A stretch of 64,000 nucleotides of DNA from Variovorax sp. TBS-050B (GCF_029893635.1 NZ_JARXYR010000002.1:3075001-3139000), one strand, 5' to 3'. Shown: positions 34,794 through 44,728, numbered from the stretch's first letter. Numbers and translations are program-made. Notes: generated by a model not told the origin, from the sequence alone.

Positions 34794-35806
34794 CGCGACG
34801 GCCTTCCGGGCGGCGGCAGCGCCAGCCCGCGCTCGCGCATCAGGTCGCGCAGCACGTCGGGGTAGTCGGTGATGAGGCCGTCCACGCCCCAGTCCATCAG
34901 CCGCATCATGTCGGCGCGCTGGTTCACGGTCCAGGGCATCACCTTGAAGCCCAGGCCTTGCGCTTCGCGCACGGCGGCGGGCGTGAGGTCGTTGTGCGCC
35001 GGCGACCAGATCACAGGCCCGGACGCGGTGCCCGCAGCGGCCTTGACGAGCTGCGGCGTCGAGGCGAAGGCCGCGGCATCGAGCCCGGCCGTCCAGCGGC
35101 TGTCCTTGAGCGTGCGTGGCGAGCTCAGGTAGGCGCGCGGCAGCTGCGGCGCAAGCTGCCCGACCAGCGCGAGCGTGCGCCAGTCGAAGCTCTGGATGCT
35201 CACGCGGCCGCCCATCTGCGCCTTGTCGATCTCCGCGAGCAGCGCGCGCACCATCGGCTCGGGCGCCGCGGTTTCGTCGGGCCGGGTGGGGTCGATCTTG
35301 GTTTCGATGTTGAACCGCACCGTCTCGGCGCCGGCACCGCGTGCGCGCACCTGCTCGAAGAGCGCGGCGAGCGTCGGAATGCGCTCGCCGTCGCGCGGTA
35401 TCTGCAGCGCGAACTGCTTGCCGTAGTTGCTCGCGGGATCGAGGCGGCCGACGTCGTAGCGCTGCAGCTGCGCGAGCGTGAGCGCGCGGATCGCGGGGCC
35501 GCTCTTCGGCGCGAGCCAGGCGCCGTTCGCGTCGCGCGTGTGGTCGGGGTTCAGGCGGGTGTCGTGCGAGATCACGACCACGCCGTCGGCCGTGAGGCCG
35601 ATGTCGAGTTCGAGCGTACTCACGCCCAGGTCGATCGCGTTCGAGAACGCGGCCAGCGTGTTCTCCGGCGCCAGGCCGCGGCCGCCGCGGTGGGCCTGCA
35701 GGTCGAAGTGCTGCCTCGGGTGCTGCGTGATCGCGGTGCAGCCCGCGGCGAGCAGGGCGCCGGCCAGGCAGGCGGCGAGCAGGCTGCGCGATGGGAAGCT
35801 CTTCAT
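34790..35806 (-). CDS. glycerophosphodiester phosphodiesterase (GlpQ type), lipoprotein
   Basis: Exported enzyme of 338 residues that cleaves glycerophosphodiesters to glycerol-3-phosphate and alcohol. Lipobox LLAAGC after MKSFPSRSLLAACLAGA. TIM-barrel marks: DLQAHRGGRGLAPENTLAAF (His-Arg and Glu of the active site), LELDIGLTADGVVVISHD (metal-binding Glu/Asp and catalytic His) and FNIETKID. The final strands are FKVMPWTVNQ and GVDGLITDYPD. It overlaps the genes on both sides by 4 bp. It probably recycles phospholipid head groups at the envelope. Confidence 0.93.
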   Translation of the reverse strand: MKSFPSRSLLAACLAGALLAAGCTAITQHPRQHFDLQAHRGGRGLAPENTLAAFSNAIDLGVSTLELDIGLTADGVVVISHDTRLNPDHTRDANGAWLAPKSGPAIRALTLAQLQRYDVGRLDPASNYGKQFALQIPRDGERIPTLAALFEQVRARGAGAETVRFNIETKIDPTRPDETAAPEPMVRALLAEIDKAQMGGRVSIQSFDWRTLALVGQLAPQLPRAYLSSPRTLKDSRWTAGLDAAAFASTPQLVKAAAGTASGPVIWSPAHNDLTPAAVREAQGLGFKVMPWTVNQRADMMRLMDWGVDGLITDYPDVLRDLMRERGLALPPPGRPSR

Positions 35807-36384
35807 TTGAGTTGTACCTTGATGCCGTTGTCCTCGACCGTGATGTCGCCGATCTCGTAGGTCTTGCGCCCGACCGTGAGCTCTTCGGCGGTGAAGCTGC
35901 GCAGCACCTGGCCGTGCAGCAGCTCCTGCGCCACCACGGCGCCGATCTTCTGCAGCCGTTCGGCATCGCGGCCTTGCACGCCCTGCAGTTCGAGCCGCTC
36001 GGCCCGCGGCTGGTCGAGCCGGAGGGCGCGGGCCGGCGCGTCGTAGCGCAGCGCGCTGCTGACCGACACCACGCCCTGCACCGGCGAGGTGGCGAGCAGC
36101 GGGCTCGCGATCGTCAGCGCGGCGGTGATGGCCGCGCGGTTGCTGCGCGCATCGAGGCCCAGTTGGGGATCGCGCAGGCCCACCATGAAGATCTCGGCAT
36201 AGCGCTCGGCGACCGGGAAGCGCCTGGCGATCTGCGCCTGCAGTTCGTCGCGCGTCGCGGTGTATTCGCTGGTGAAGAAGTTGAAGCCCGCCAGCGCCGA
36301 GAGCGGCAGCGGCAGGGCCGCGGCGCCGCAGAGGGCGCGCAGCAGCAGGCGGCGGGAAGCGGAAGGCGGGAAGGGGGTCTGCAT
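35803..36384 (-). CDS. DUF1439 family exported protein (YceB-like)
   Basis: Predicted periplasmic protein of 193 residues. Twin-arginine-like start SRRLLLRALCGAAALPLPL, cut near ALA|GFN; no lipobox cysteine, unlike E. coli YceB. The mature chain has DELQAQIARRFPVAERYAEI and ends with GRKTYEIGDITVEDNGIKVQ, a beta-rich lipid-binding-like fold typical of DUF1439. Function unknown. First gene of the four-gene chain DUF1439-GlpQ-unknown-DUF411; its stop overlaps the glpQ start. Confidence 0.85.
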   Translation of the reverse strand: MQTPFPPSASRRLLLRALCGAAALPLPLSALAGFNFFTSEYTATRDELQAQIARRFPVAERYAEIFMVGLRDPQLGLDARSNRAAITAALTIASPLLATSPVQGVVSVSSALRYDAPARALRLDQPRAERLELQGVQGRDAERLQKIGAVVAQELLHGQVLRSFTAEELTVGRKTYEIGDITVEDNGIKVQLK

Positions 36385-36506
36385 ACGGATTCGGAGCTTG
36401 CCACAGGCGGCGCGGTTCCGGCATTTTCGGCTGGCGGGCGGCCGGCGCCGCCACAGGGCATCTTCCTACGCCGGGGCATCGGCCGCGGCGCGACAAACGG
36501 CGAACG

Positions 36507-37466
36507 ATGCAAGGCGAGACGCGAATCGGTATCTCGGGCTGGCGCTATGCGCCGTGGCGGGGCCGCTTCTATCCCGCGGGGCTGGCGCAGCGCCAGGAGC
36601 TGGAGTTCGCCTCGCGCATGCTGCCCACCATCGAGATCAACGGTTCGTTCTACTCGTTGCAGCGCCCGGTCTCGTACCAGGCGTGGCACGACGCGACGCC
36701 CGAGGGCTTCGTGTTCGCGGTGAAGGGGCCGCGCTACGTCACGCACATCCTGCGGCTGAAGGACGTGCGCACGCCGCTCGCCAATTTCTTCGCTTCGGGC
36801 GTGTTCGCGCTGCGCGACAAGCTCGGCCCCATCCTGTGGCAGCTGCCGCCTTCGTTCGCCTTCGATGCCGAGCGGCTCGATGCGTTCTTCTCGCTGCTGC
36901 CGCGGGACGGCCGCGCCGCGCTCGCGCTCGCGCGCCAGCACGACGAAAGGCTCAATGACCGCAGCTTCCTCAAGGTGCCCGCCAGGCAGCGGCTGCGGCA
37001 TGCGGTCGAGGTCCGGCATGCGAGCTTCGAGACGCCCGAGTTCATCGCGCTGCTGCGCCGGCACGGCGTGGCGCTGGTGGTGGCCGACACGGCCGGGCGC
37101 TGGCCGCTGCTCGAAGACCTCTGCGCCGACTTCGTCTACATGCGGCTGCATGGCGACAAGGAGCTCTATGCCAGCGGCTACGACGCCGCGGCGCTCGACC
37201 GCTGGGCCGAGCGCATCGACGCCTGGCGCCATGGACGGCAGGTGAAGGACGCCCGCCTCGCCGAACCCAGGCGCAAGATGACCGGGCGCAAGCCGCGCGA
37301 CGTGTACTGCTATTTCGACAACGACGTGAAGGTGCACGCGCCGTACGACGCCGCGCACCTCGCGGCGCGGCTCGGCGTCGAGACGGGGCTCGGGGCCGAC
37401 GATGCCTTCGCGCTGCCGCCCGGCATGGCGGTGCGCGGCCGCCGCGGCGTCGCTGCGCGCAAGTGA
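36507..37466 (+). CDS. DUF72 domain-containing protein (YecE-like)
   Basis: TIM-barrel-like cytosolic protein of 319 residues. GISGWRYAPWRGRFYPAGL, IEINGSFYSLQRPVSYQAWH, GFVFAVKGPRYVTHILRL and the C-terminal DVYCYFDNDVKVHAPYDA are the DUF72 blocks. Function unknown; the fold resembles xylose isomerase-like enzymes. It stands alone on its strand, divergent from the DUF1439 operon and convergent with the amino-acid ABC operon. Confidence 0.92.
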   Translation: MQGETRIGISGWRYAPWRGRFYPAGLAQRQELEFASRMLPTIEINGSFYSLQRPVSYQAWHDATPEGFVFAVKGPRYVTHILRLKDVRTPLANFFASGVFALRDKLGPILWQLPPSFAFDAERLDAFFSLLPRDGRAALALARQHDERLNDRSFLKVPARQRLRHAVEVRHASFETPEFIALLRRHGVALVVADTAGRWPLLEDLCADFVYMRLHGDKELYASGYDAAALDRWAERIDAWRHGRQVKDARLAEPRRKMTGRKPRDVYCYFDNDVKVHAPYDAAHLAARLGVETGLGADDAFALPPGMAVRGRRGVAARK

Positions 37467-37493
37467 GCGCCGCAGAAGGGCGGCGGCCGCCCC

Positions 37494-38262
<769 letters not shown>

Positions 38263-38279
<17 letters not shown>

Positions 38280-38916
38280 GGGTCTTCCTCTCGAGTTTCT
38301 TGGCGTACAGGCTCACGGGGAAGCACAGCACGAAATACAGCAGCGCCACGCAGGCGAAGACGGTGAAGGGCCGGAAGGTCACGTTGGCGATCATGCTGCC
38401 GGCCTTCGTCACCTCCACGAAGCCGAGCACCGAGGCGAGCGCGGTGCCCTTGATGACCTGCACCAGGAAGCCGACCGTCGGCGCGATCGCGATCTTCACG
38501 GCCTGCGGCAGGATCACGTGGCGCAGCTGCTCGCCGAAGCTCAGGGCGAGGCTGCCCGAGGCCTCCCACTGGCCCTTGGGAATCGCGGCCACGCAGCCGC
38601 GCCAGATCTCGGTCAGGAAGGCGCTGGTGTAGAGCGTGAGCGCGACGGTGGCCGCGGTCCAGGCCGACACCTCGATGCCGAGCAGCGCCAGCCCGAAGTA
38701 GGCCAGGAACAGCTGCATCAGCAGCGGCGTGCCCTGGAAGAGCTGCACGTAGCCCGCAACGATCGCTTCGACCAGCCGCCCCGCGCGCAGCCGCAGCGCA
38801 AGCAGCGCACCGCCCACGAGCCCGCCGCCGAAGAAGGCGATCAGCGACAGCACCACCGTCCAGCGCAGCGCCAGCAGCAGGTTGCGCAGGATGTCCCAGA
38901 GGGTGAATTCGCCCAT
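38263..38916 (-). CDS. amino-acid ABC transporter permease (HisM/GlnP class), second subunit
   Basis: Inner-membrane permease of 217 residues with about five hydrophobic segments. FTLWDILRNLLLALRWTVVL opens the chain, and the EAA loop ASGSLALSFGEQLRHVILPQ contacts the ATPase. The family signature YVQLFQGTPLLMQLFLAYFG is clear. It pairs with the next permease upstream to form a heterodimeric channel. Confidence 0.93.
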
Positions 38917-38926
38917 GATGCTGCGC

Positions 38927-39583
38927 TCACTTGCCGAAGAAGAACCGGGGGCCGGCCCAGTTGAACAGGCGCCGTGCCCCGACCGCGAGCGCCAGGTAGA
39001 CCAGCGTGGCGACGATGAAGGCCTCGAAGGCGCGGAAGTTGCGGCTCTGGATCAGGTTGGCGGCGTAGCTCAGTTCCTCGACCGAGATCTGCCCGCACAC
39101 CGCCGAGCCCAGCATCACGATGATGATCTGGCTCACCATCGCGGGCCACACCTTCTTCATGGCCGGCGGCAGCACCACGCGCAGGAAGACCTGGGCGCGG
39201 CTGAGCGCGAGGCTCACCGCGGCCTCGATCTGCCCCTTGGGCGTGGCCTCGATGCCGGCGCGGATGATCTCGGTGGCATAGGCGCCGAGGTTCAGCACCA
39301 TCGCGATCAGCGAGGCGGCCTCGGGCGAGAGCATCACGCCGCTCGCCGGAAGCCCGAAGAAGATGAAGAACAGCTGCACGATGAAGGGCGTGTTGCGGAT
39401 CAGCTCGACATAGCTGCCGACCAGCCAGCGCAGCCACGTCGGTCCCGAGGCCCGCGCCCAGGCGCAGGCCACGCCCACCACCATGCCGACCACGGTCGCG
39501 ACCGCCGTGAGCCCGAGCGTCCAGGCCACGCCCTTGGCGAGCAGCGGCCAGTCGACCAGAACGGCCCAGAAATCGAAGCTCAC
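38927..39583 (-). CDS. amino-acid ABC transporter permease (HisM/GlnP class), first subunit
   Basis: Inner-membrane permease of 218 residues. SYVELIRNTPFIVQLFFIFF is the signature before the EAA loop EAAVSLALSRAQVFLRVVLP. Five hydrophobic segments are visible. Ten bp upstream of the second permease gene and 12 bp downstream of the receptor gene, so one transcript serves all. Confidence 0.93.
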   Translation of the reverse strand: MSFDFWAVLVDWPLLAKGVAWTLGLTAVATVVGMVVGVACAWARASGPTWLRWLVGSYVELIRNTPFIVQLFFIFFGLPASGVMLSPEAASLIAMVLNLGAYATEIIRAGIEATPKGQIEAAVSLALSRAQVFLRVVLPPAMKKVWPAMVSQIIIVMLGSAVCGQISVEELSYAANLIQSRNFRAFEAFIVATLVYLALAVGARRLFNWAGPRFFFGK

Positions 39584-39595
39584 GGCCGCTTCCGA

Positions 39596-40402
39596 TCAGA
39601 CCGGCAGGTCGCCCGCGGCCTTGCCGAGCCACTTCTTCGACATGGCGTCGAGCGTGCCGTCCTTCTTGGCCGCGGCGATGATCTCGTTGACCTTGGCCTT
39701 GAGCGCATCCTCGCCCTTGGCCACGCCGACGAAGCAGGGGCTGTCCTTGAGCAGCAGCTTGAACTCGGTGTTGATCTGCGGGTTCTTGCGGATCATCTCG
39801 GCCGCCACCGCGCCGCTCATCGCGATCGCCTGGGTCTGGCCCGCCACGTAGGCCGCGACGGTGGCGTTGTTGTCCTCGAAGCGGCGGTAGTCCACGCCCG
39901 CGGGCGCCACCTTGTTGAGCTCCTGGTCCTCCATCGCGCCGCGCGTCACGGCCACGGTCTTGCCCGCGAGGTCCTTGAAGTCCTTCACGCCCAGGGTCTT
40001 CTTGGCGAACACGCCCTGGAAGAAGGGCGCATAGGCGGCGGTGAAGTCGATCACCTTCTCGCGCTCGGCGTTCTTGCCGAGGGTGGAGATCACGAGGTCG
40101 GCCTTCTTCGTCTGCAGGTAGGGAATGCGGTTGGCGCTGTTGACCGGCACCAGCTCCACCTTCACGCCGAGCCTGGCGGCGATCAGGCGCGCCATGTCGA
40201 TGTCCAGGCCCTGCGGCGCCATGTCGGTGCCGACGAAGCCGTAGGGCGGGTAGTCGGTGGGAATGGCCACCTTCAGCGTCTTCGACTTCATGACGTTGTC
40301 GAGCGCGTTCTGCGCATGCACCGTGCCGGCGGCGCCGAGCAGCGCGGCGAGGAGGGCGGCCGACGCGAGGCCGGCGCTGAAAAGGCGCTTGGTGGGGTTC
40401 AT
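39596..40402 (-). CDS. amino-acid ABC transporter periplasmic binding protein (family 3)
   Basis: Periplasmic receptor of 268 residues. Signal peptide MNPTKRLFSAGLASAALLAA, cut near AHA? (VHA|QNA). The mature chain has LKVAIPTDYPPYGFVG, QGLDIDMARLIAARLGV, KKADLVISTLGKNAEREK and FEDNNATVAAYVAGQTQAI, typical for polar amino-acid receptors. AGGAGC precedes the ATG, which overlaps the stop of the GntR regulator gene (ATGA). The ligand class beyond amino acid is not clear. Confidence 0.93.
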   Translation of the reverse strand: MNPTKRLFSAGLASAALLAALLGAAGTVHAQNALDNVMKSKTLKVAIPTDYPPYGFVGTDMAPQGLDIDMARLIAARLGVKVELVPVNSANRIPYLQTKKADLVISTLGKNAEREKVIDFTAAYAPFFQGVFAKKTLGVKDFKDLAGKTVAVTRGAMEDQELNKVAPAGVDYRRFEDNNATVAAYVAGQTQAIAMSGAVAAEMIRKNPQINTEFKLLLKDSPCFVGVAKGEDALKAKVNEIIAAAKKDGTLDAMSKKWLGKAAGDLPV

Positions 40403-41157
40403 AGCAATGCTCCTAGGTAGGTCGATGGATCGGGGGTGTCGGGGCCGCGGCGCGCGGGCTTCGGGCGCCGGGCTTCGGCGGCGGGAGGCTGCAGCGGTGC
40501 CAGCGCGTCGCGCAGCTGCGCGAGCGGATCGGCCGGCGCCTGCACGCGCAGCGCCGACTGCACCGTGCCCAGGTGCTCGGCCATCAGCGCCTCGGCCGCG
40601 GCAGGGTCGCCGCGCTCCAGCGCCGCGACGATGCGTACGTGGTCCTCGCAGGACTGCACCGCGTCGTGCGTGCTCTGGTAGAGCATCGCGATCAGCGTGG
40701 TGCGCGCGGTGAAGTCGCGCAGCGTGTCGGCCAGCAGCGTGTTGCCCAGGCATTCGGCCAGGCAGACGTGGAAGTCGCCCAGCAGGTAGCTGCGGTGGCC
40801 GACGTCGCTCCCTTTCAGCGCGGCCTTCTCGCGCTGCAGGTGGGTCTTGAGCTGGCGCAGCGCCGCCTTGTCGATGCGGCCGGTGCTGCGGATCAGCCCG
40901 AGCTCGATGACGCGCCGGGCTTCAAAGGCCTCGCGGGCCTCGTCCTGCGACGGCTCGATCACGAACCAGCCGCGGCGCGAACTCACCGTGACGATGCCGC
41001 GTGCGGCCAGCCGCGTGAGCGCCTCCCGCACGATGGTGCGGCTGCAGTCGAACAGCATCGCGAGCTGCTGCTCGCCCAGGCGCGCGCCCGGCGCGAGCTT
41101 CTGCGCCATCACCGCTTCGACGATGCGTGCACTGATTTCGGAGGCGGATGTAGACAT
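40399..41157 (-). CDS. GntR family regulator, FCD type
   Basis: Regulator of 252 residues. Winged helix in residues ~5-70 (GEQQLAMLFDCSRTIVREAL), FCD domain with ligand/metal residues in LGDFHVCLAECLGNTLL and CEDHVRIVAALERGD, then a proline- and arginine-rich C-terminal tail. It is the first gene of the amino-acid ABC operon and overlaps the receptor gene, so transporter and regulator are made together and feedback control is likely. A GntR-like palindrome lies 31 bp upstream. Confidence 0.91.
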   Translation of the reverse strand: MSTSASEISARIVEAVMAQKLAPGARLGEQQLAMLFDCSRTIVREALTRLAARGIVTVSSRRGWFVIEPSQDEAREAFEARRVIELGLIRSTGRIDKAALRQLKTHLQREKAALKGSDVGHRSYLLGDFHVCLAECLGNTLLADTLRDFTARTTLIAMLYQSTHDAVQSCEDHVRIVAALERGDPAAAEALMAEHLGTVQSALRVQAPADPLAQLRDALAPLQPPAAEARRPKPARRGPDTPDPSTYLGALL

Positions 41158-41187
41158 TCGGCTTCATGCCAGCAGCTTCCGTGCCAA

Positions 41188-41199
41188 CTGGTATGCAAG
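41188..41199. promoter_or_regulatory. GntR-type operator candidate
   Basis: CTGGTATGCAAG matches the symmetric CTTGTATACAAG, a form typical for FCD-type GntR proteins, at 10 of 12 positions. It lies in the 100-bp spacer between the GntR gene and the Bug receptor gene, just upstream of the regulator's start codon. Both flanking genes run on the minus strand. Confidence 0.5.
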
Positions 41200-41257
41200 C
41201 CATGTGCACCGAAAATGACCCGTCGTGGTGCACAGCACGCCCGTAAACGGGCGGCGC

Positions 41258-42238
41258 TCAGTCCATCCTGGCGCCCGAGGCCTTGACTGCCTTGTCCCAG
41301 CGCGGCGTCTCGGCCGCGAGGAAACGTGCGAAGTCCTCGCTGCCGAGGTAGGCCGGATCGGCGCCCTGGCTCACCATGCGCTCGCGCACCTCCGGGCTGG
41401 TCAGCACCTGGCGGAAGGCGTCGCCGAGCTTCGCGACCACCTCGCGCGGCGTGTCCTTCGGCGCGAAGAAGCCGTAGAAGCCCACCACCTCGAAGCCCTT
41501 GACCCCCGACTCGATGACCGTGGGGATGTCGGGCAGCGCGGGGTTGCGCTCGCGGCTCGTCACGGCCAGGGCGCGCACCTTGCCCTGCTTGTGGTAGCTG
41601 GCCGCCTGCGGGATCGACTCGGCCATGAACTGCACCTGGCCCGCCATCAGGTCGGTGAAGGCCGGCGCGCTGCCGCGGTAGGGGATGTGCACCATGAAGA
41701 TGCCGGTGGCGGTCTTGAACATCTCGGGCACCAGGTGGCTGATGCCGCCATTGCCGGCCGAGCCGTAGTTGACCTGCCCCGGACGCGCGCGGGCGTAGTC
41801 GACGAACTGCTTCAGGTTCTGCACCGGCAGCTTCGGCGTGACCAGCAGCGCGAGCGGCTGCATTGCGGTGCGCGCGATCGGCACGAAGTCGCGCTGGGTG
41901 TTGTAGGGCAGCTTGCTGTAGAGCGCACCGTTGATCACCGCCACGCCGGTGTTGGCGAGCATCAGCGTGTAGCCGTCGGCCGGGCTCTTGGCCACCGCGT
42001 CGGCGCCGACCGAGCCGCCCGCGCCGGGCTTGTAGTCGATGATCAGCGGCTGGCCCAGCACCGCCTGCAGCTTGTCGGCGAGCAGGCGCGCGTGCTGGTC
42101 GAGCGGCCCGCCGGCGGGGAAGCCGACGACGACCTTGATCGGCTTGTCGGGGTAGGCCGCGAGGGCAGGGCCGCCGAGGCCGAAGGCCGCAGCGATCGAG
42201 CAAGCCGCCAGCAGGGCGGCGCGGAACGGATGGGTCAT
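41258..42238 (-). CDS. Bug family tripartite tricarboxylate receptor (TctC-like), orphan
   Basis: Periplasmic receptor of 326 residues. Signal peptide MTHPFRAALLAACSIAAAFG, cut near ALA|AYP. The Bug signature follows: YPDKPIKVVVGFPAGGPLDQ, VDYKPGAGGSVGADAVA-type segment, SAGNGGISHLVPEMFK and HIPYRGSAPAFTDLMAGQVQ. It binds a carboxylate, but TctA/TctB membrane partners are absent here, the usual situation for the very numerous Bug genes of Burkholderiales. Good RBS GAGGAG. Its acyl-CoA ligase neighbour is divergent, which suggests an organic acid ligand. Confidence 0.92.
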   Translation of the reverse strand: MTHPFRAALLAACSIAAAFGLGGPALAAYPDKPIKVVVGFPAGGPLDQHARLLADKLQAVLGQPLIIDYKPGAGGSVGADAVAKSPADGYTLMLANTGVAVINGALYSKLPYNTQRDFVPIARTAMQPLALLVTPKLPVQNLKQFVDYARARPGQVNYGSAGNGGISHLVPEMFKTATGIFMVHIPYRGSAPAFTDLMAGQVQFMAESIPQAASYHKQGKVRALAVTSRERNPALPDIPTVIESGVKGFEVVGFYGFFAPKDTPREVVAKLGDAFRQVLTSPEVRERMVSQGADPAYLGSEDFARFLAAETPRWDKAVKASGARMD

Positions 42239-42413
42239 GGACGGTCTCCTCTACCTTGTCGTTGTGAACCAAAGCGATCATAAGCAGCGCCCCACGGCGC
42301 GCGCGGCGTCGCCAAGGTGACGCCCCAGGGGGCTTCCCCGATGGGAGCGGCGCGCGGCGCGGCTTAGGCTGCGGCCTGGCTTTTTCCACCTCCCTTCCTC
42401 CACCCGCCCGACC

Positions 42414-44114
42414 ATGCAAGAACGCCCGCACCACAAGTTCTGGCCCAAGCGCCTGCCGCATTCGATCACCGTGCCCGCCACCTCGCTGTGGCACAACCTC
42501 GCGACCTCGGCGGCGCGCTATCCGGACAAGGCGGCGCTGGTGTTCTTCGGCCGGGTGATGAGCTACCGCATGCTGGCCGAACAGGTCGAGCGGCTGGCCG
42601 GCGCGCTGCATGCACTCGGCGTGCAGCGCGGCGACCGCGTGCTGCTCGACATGCAGAACTGCCCGCAGCTCGTGATCGCGCATTTCGCGATCCTGCGCGC
42701 CAACGCGGTGGTGGTGCCGGTCAATCCGATGAACCGCGCCGAGGAGCTCAAGCACTACATCGTCGATCCCGATGCCAAGGTGGCGATCACCACCGGCGAC
42801 CTCGCGGCCGAGCTCGCGAGGGCGAGCAACGCACTGCCGCCCGAAGAGCGGCTCGCGCACCTCGTCGTGACCCAGTTCACCGACGCCTTCGACGCCGACG
42901 CGTCCGGCGACGACGCACCCGCCCCGGCCTGGAAGGACTGGCTCACCACGCGCCATCCGCTGCCCGAGCTCGAGGGCGGCCAGGCGCTGGCATGGACCGA
43001 GGCGCTCGAGGCCGGCCATCCTGCGCCCGCGCACGTGGTGGGCGCGAACGACATGGCGCTCCTGCCCTACACCAGCGGCACCACCGGGCTGCCCAAGGGC
43101 TGCGTGCACCACCATTCGAGCCTGATGCACAACGCGGTGTCCGGGCAGCTCTGGGGCCAGGCCACCTCCGAGACGGTGGTGCTGGCGGTGGTGCCGATGT
43201 TCCACATCACCGGCGTGGTGAGCATGATGCACACCTCCATCCTCGCGGCCGCCACGCTGGTCATCATGCCGCGCTGGGACCGCGACGTGGCCGGGCGGCT
43301 GATCTCGCGCTGGAAGGTCACGAGCTGGACCAACATCCCGACGATGGTGATCGACCTCATGGCGAGCCCGAACTTCGCGAGCTACGACCTCTCGAGCCTC
43401 ACCCACATCGGCGGCGGCGGTGCGGCCATGCCGCAGGCGGTGGCGCAGCGCCTGTTCGAGCAGTACGGCCTCAAGTATCAGGAAGGCTATGGCCTGACCG
43501 AAACCGCCGCGCCCTCGCACACCAACCCCTCGGACCATCCGAAGCAGCAGTGCCTGGGCATCCCGTTCATGAGCACCGATGCGCGCGTGGTCGACCCGGA
43601 CACGCTGGTGGAGATGCCGGTCGGCGAATCGGGCGAGATCATCATCCACGGCCCCGAGGTGTTCCAGGGCTACTGGAAGCGGCCCGATGCCACGCGGGCC
43701 GCGTTCGTCGAATTCGAGGGCAAGCGCTTCTTCCGTTCGGGCGACATGGGCCGCATGGACGAGGACGGCTACTTCTTCATCACCGACCGCCTGAAGCGCA
43801 TGATCAACGCGAGCGGCTTCAAGGTCTGGCCGGCCGAGGTCGAGCTGCTGATGTTCCGCCATCCCGCGATCCAGGAGGCCTGCGTGATCTCGACCAGGGA
43901 CAGCTACCGCGGCGAGTCGGTCAAGGCGGTGGTGGTGCTGCGGCCCACGCACAAGCACACCACCGAGCAGGAGATCATCGACTGGTGCCGCGAGAACATG
44001 GCGGTCTACAAGATCCCGCGCAAGGTGCAGTTCGTCGATGCGCTGCCCAAGAGCGGCAGCGGCAAGGTGATGTGGCGGCTGCTGCAGGAGGACGAGAACA
44101 AGGCCGCCGCGTAA
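42414..44114 (+). CDS. acyl-CoA synthetase / long-chain fatty-acid--CoA ligase family
   Basis: AMP-forming ligase of 566 residues. Adenylate motif LLPYTSGTTGLPKGCVHHH, EGYGLTETAAPSHTNP, GDMGRMDEDGYFFITDRLKR, and the catalytic lysine near the end in LPKSGSGKVMWRLL. It activates a carboxylic acid as acyl-AMP, then acyl-CoA. The acid could be a medium/long fatty acid or an aromatic one. Alone on the plus strand, divergent from the Bug receptor gene across 175 bp that contains the imperfect hairpin GCGTCGCC-AA-GGTGACGC near 42306. Confidence 0.92.
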   Translation: MQERPHHKFWPKRLPHSITVPATSLWHNLATSAARYPDKAALVFFGRVMSYRMLAEQVERLAGALHALGVQRGDRVLLDMQNCPQLVIAHFAILRANAVVVPVNPMNRAEELKHYIVDPDAKVAITTGDLAAELARASNALPPEERLAHLVVTQFTDAFDADASGDDAPAPAWKDWLTTRHPLPELEGGQALAWTEALEAGHPAPAHVVGANDMALLPYTSGTTGLPKGCVHHHSSLMHNAVSGQLWGQATSETVVLAVVPMFHITGVVSMMHTSILAAATLVIMPRWDRDVAGRLISRWKVTSWTNIPTMVIDLMASPNFASYDLSSLTHIGGGGAAMPQAVAQRLFEQYGLKYQEGYGLTETAAPSHTNPSDHPKQQCLGIPFMSTDARVVDPDTLVEMPVGESGEIIIHGPEVFQGYWKRPDATRAAFVEFEGKRFFRSGDMGRMDEDGYFFITDRLKRMINASGFKVWPAEVELLMFRHPAIQEACVISTRDSYRGESVKAVVVLRPTHKHTTEQEIIDWCRENMAVYKIPRKVQFVDALPKSGSGKVMWRLLQEDENKAAA

Positions 44115-44196
44115 CAGCAGGTTCGCGCGCGCGGCGGCCGGGCCTTCGCGGGGAGAATCGGCGCTCCCCGTCGTTGCCGCCGTCTTCCCGCTCTCC

Positions 44197-44718
44197 ATGC
44201 GCCTGCGCCCGTTCCTGTCCGCCTGCCTGCTCTCCTTGCCCCTGCTGTCGCAGGCCGCCGCCGCCCGCACCTGCCTGGTCGTTGGCATCAGCGATGGCGA
44301 CACCCTCACCGCGCGCTGCGGGCGCATCGGCTCGTACGAGGAGGTGCGGGTGCGCATCGCCGCCATCGACGCGCCCGAATCGGCGCAGCCCTACGGCCGC
44401 CGCGCCCGGCAGGCGCTGAGCAAGCTGTGCTACTTCGAGCGCGCGCTCATCACCGAGCGCGACACCGACCGCTATGGCCGCACCGTGGCCGACGTCAACT
44501 GCGACGGGCAGGACGTCGCGACGTGGATGGTGAGCGAGGGCTGGGCCTGGGTCTACGACTACCGCGGCAGCGCCGAACGGTACGGCGGCCGGCTGGAGGA
44601 ACTGCAGCGCGGCGCGCGCACGCAGCGCCAGGGCCTGTGGGCGGGCGCCAGGCCCACGCCGCCCTGGAAGTGGCGTCAGCGCCAGCGCGAGAACGCCTCG
44701 AGCGGCTTCCCGTTCTGA
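44197..44718 (+). CDS. thermonuclease family protein (SNase-like), exported
   Basis: Staphylococcal-nuclease-fold protein of 173 residues. Signal peptide MRLRPFLSACLLSLPLLSQA, cut near AAA|RTC. Conserved active-site segments: GISDGDTLTARC, VRIAAIDAPESAQPYG (calcium-binding Asp and Arg), ALITERDTDRYGRTVADV (Glu and Arg). Probably a Ca-dependent nuclease of the periplasm, scavenging nucleic acids. Stop is 10 bp from the convergent NDH-2 stop. Confidence 0.92.
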   Translation: MRLRPFLSACLLSLPLLSQAAAARTCLVVGISDGDTLTARCGRIGSYEEVRVRIAAIDAPESAQPYGRRARQALSKLCYFERALITERDTDRYGRTVADVNCDGQDVATWMVSEGWAWVYDYRGSAERYGGRLEELQRGARTQRQGLWAGARPTPPWKWRQRQRENASSGFPF

Positions 44719-44728
44719 GCCGCGCGCA

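Noticed and set aside
42306..42400. GC-rich stretch before the acyl-CoA ligase considered as another copy of the intergenic repeats
   Set aside because: It has an imperfect hairpin and a short T run but shares no sequence with 22456-22579, 56576-56695 or 29111-29246.
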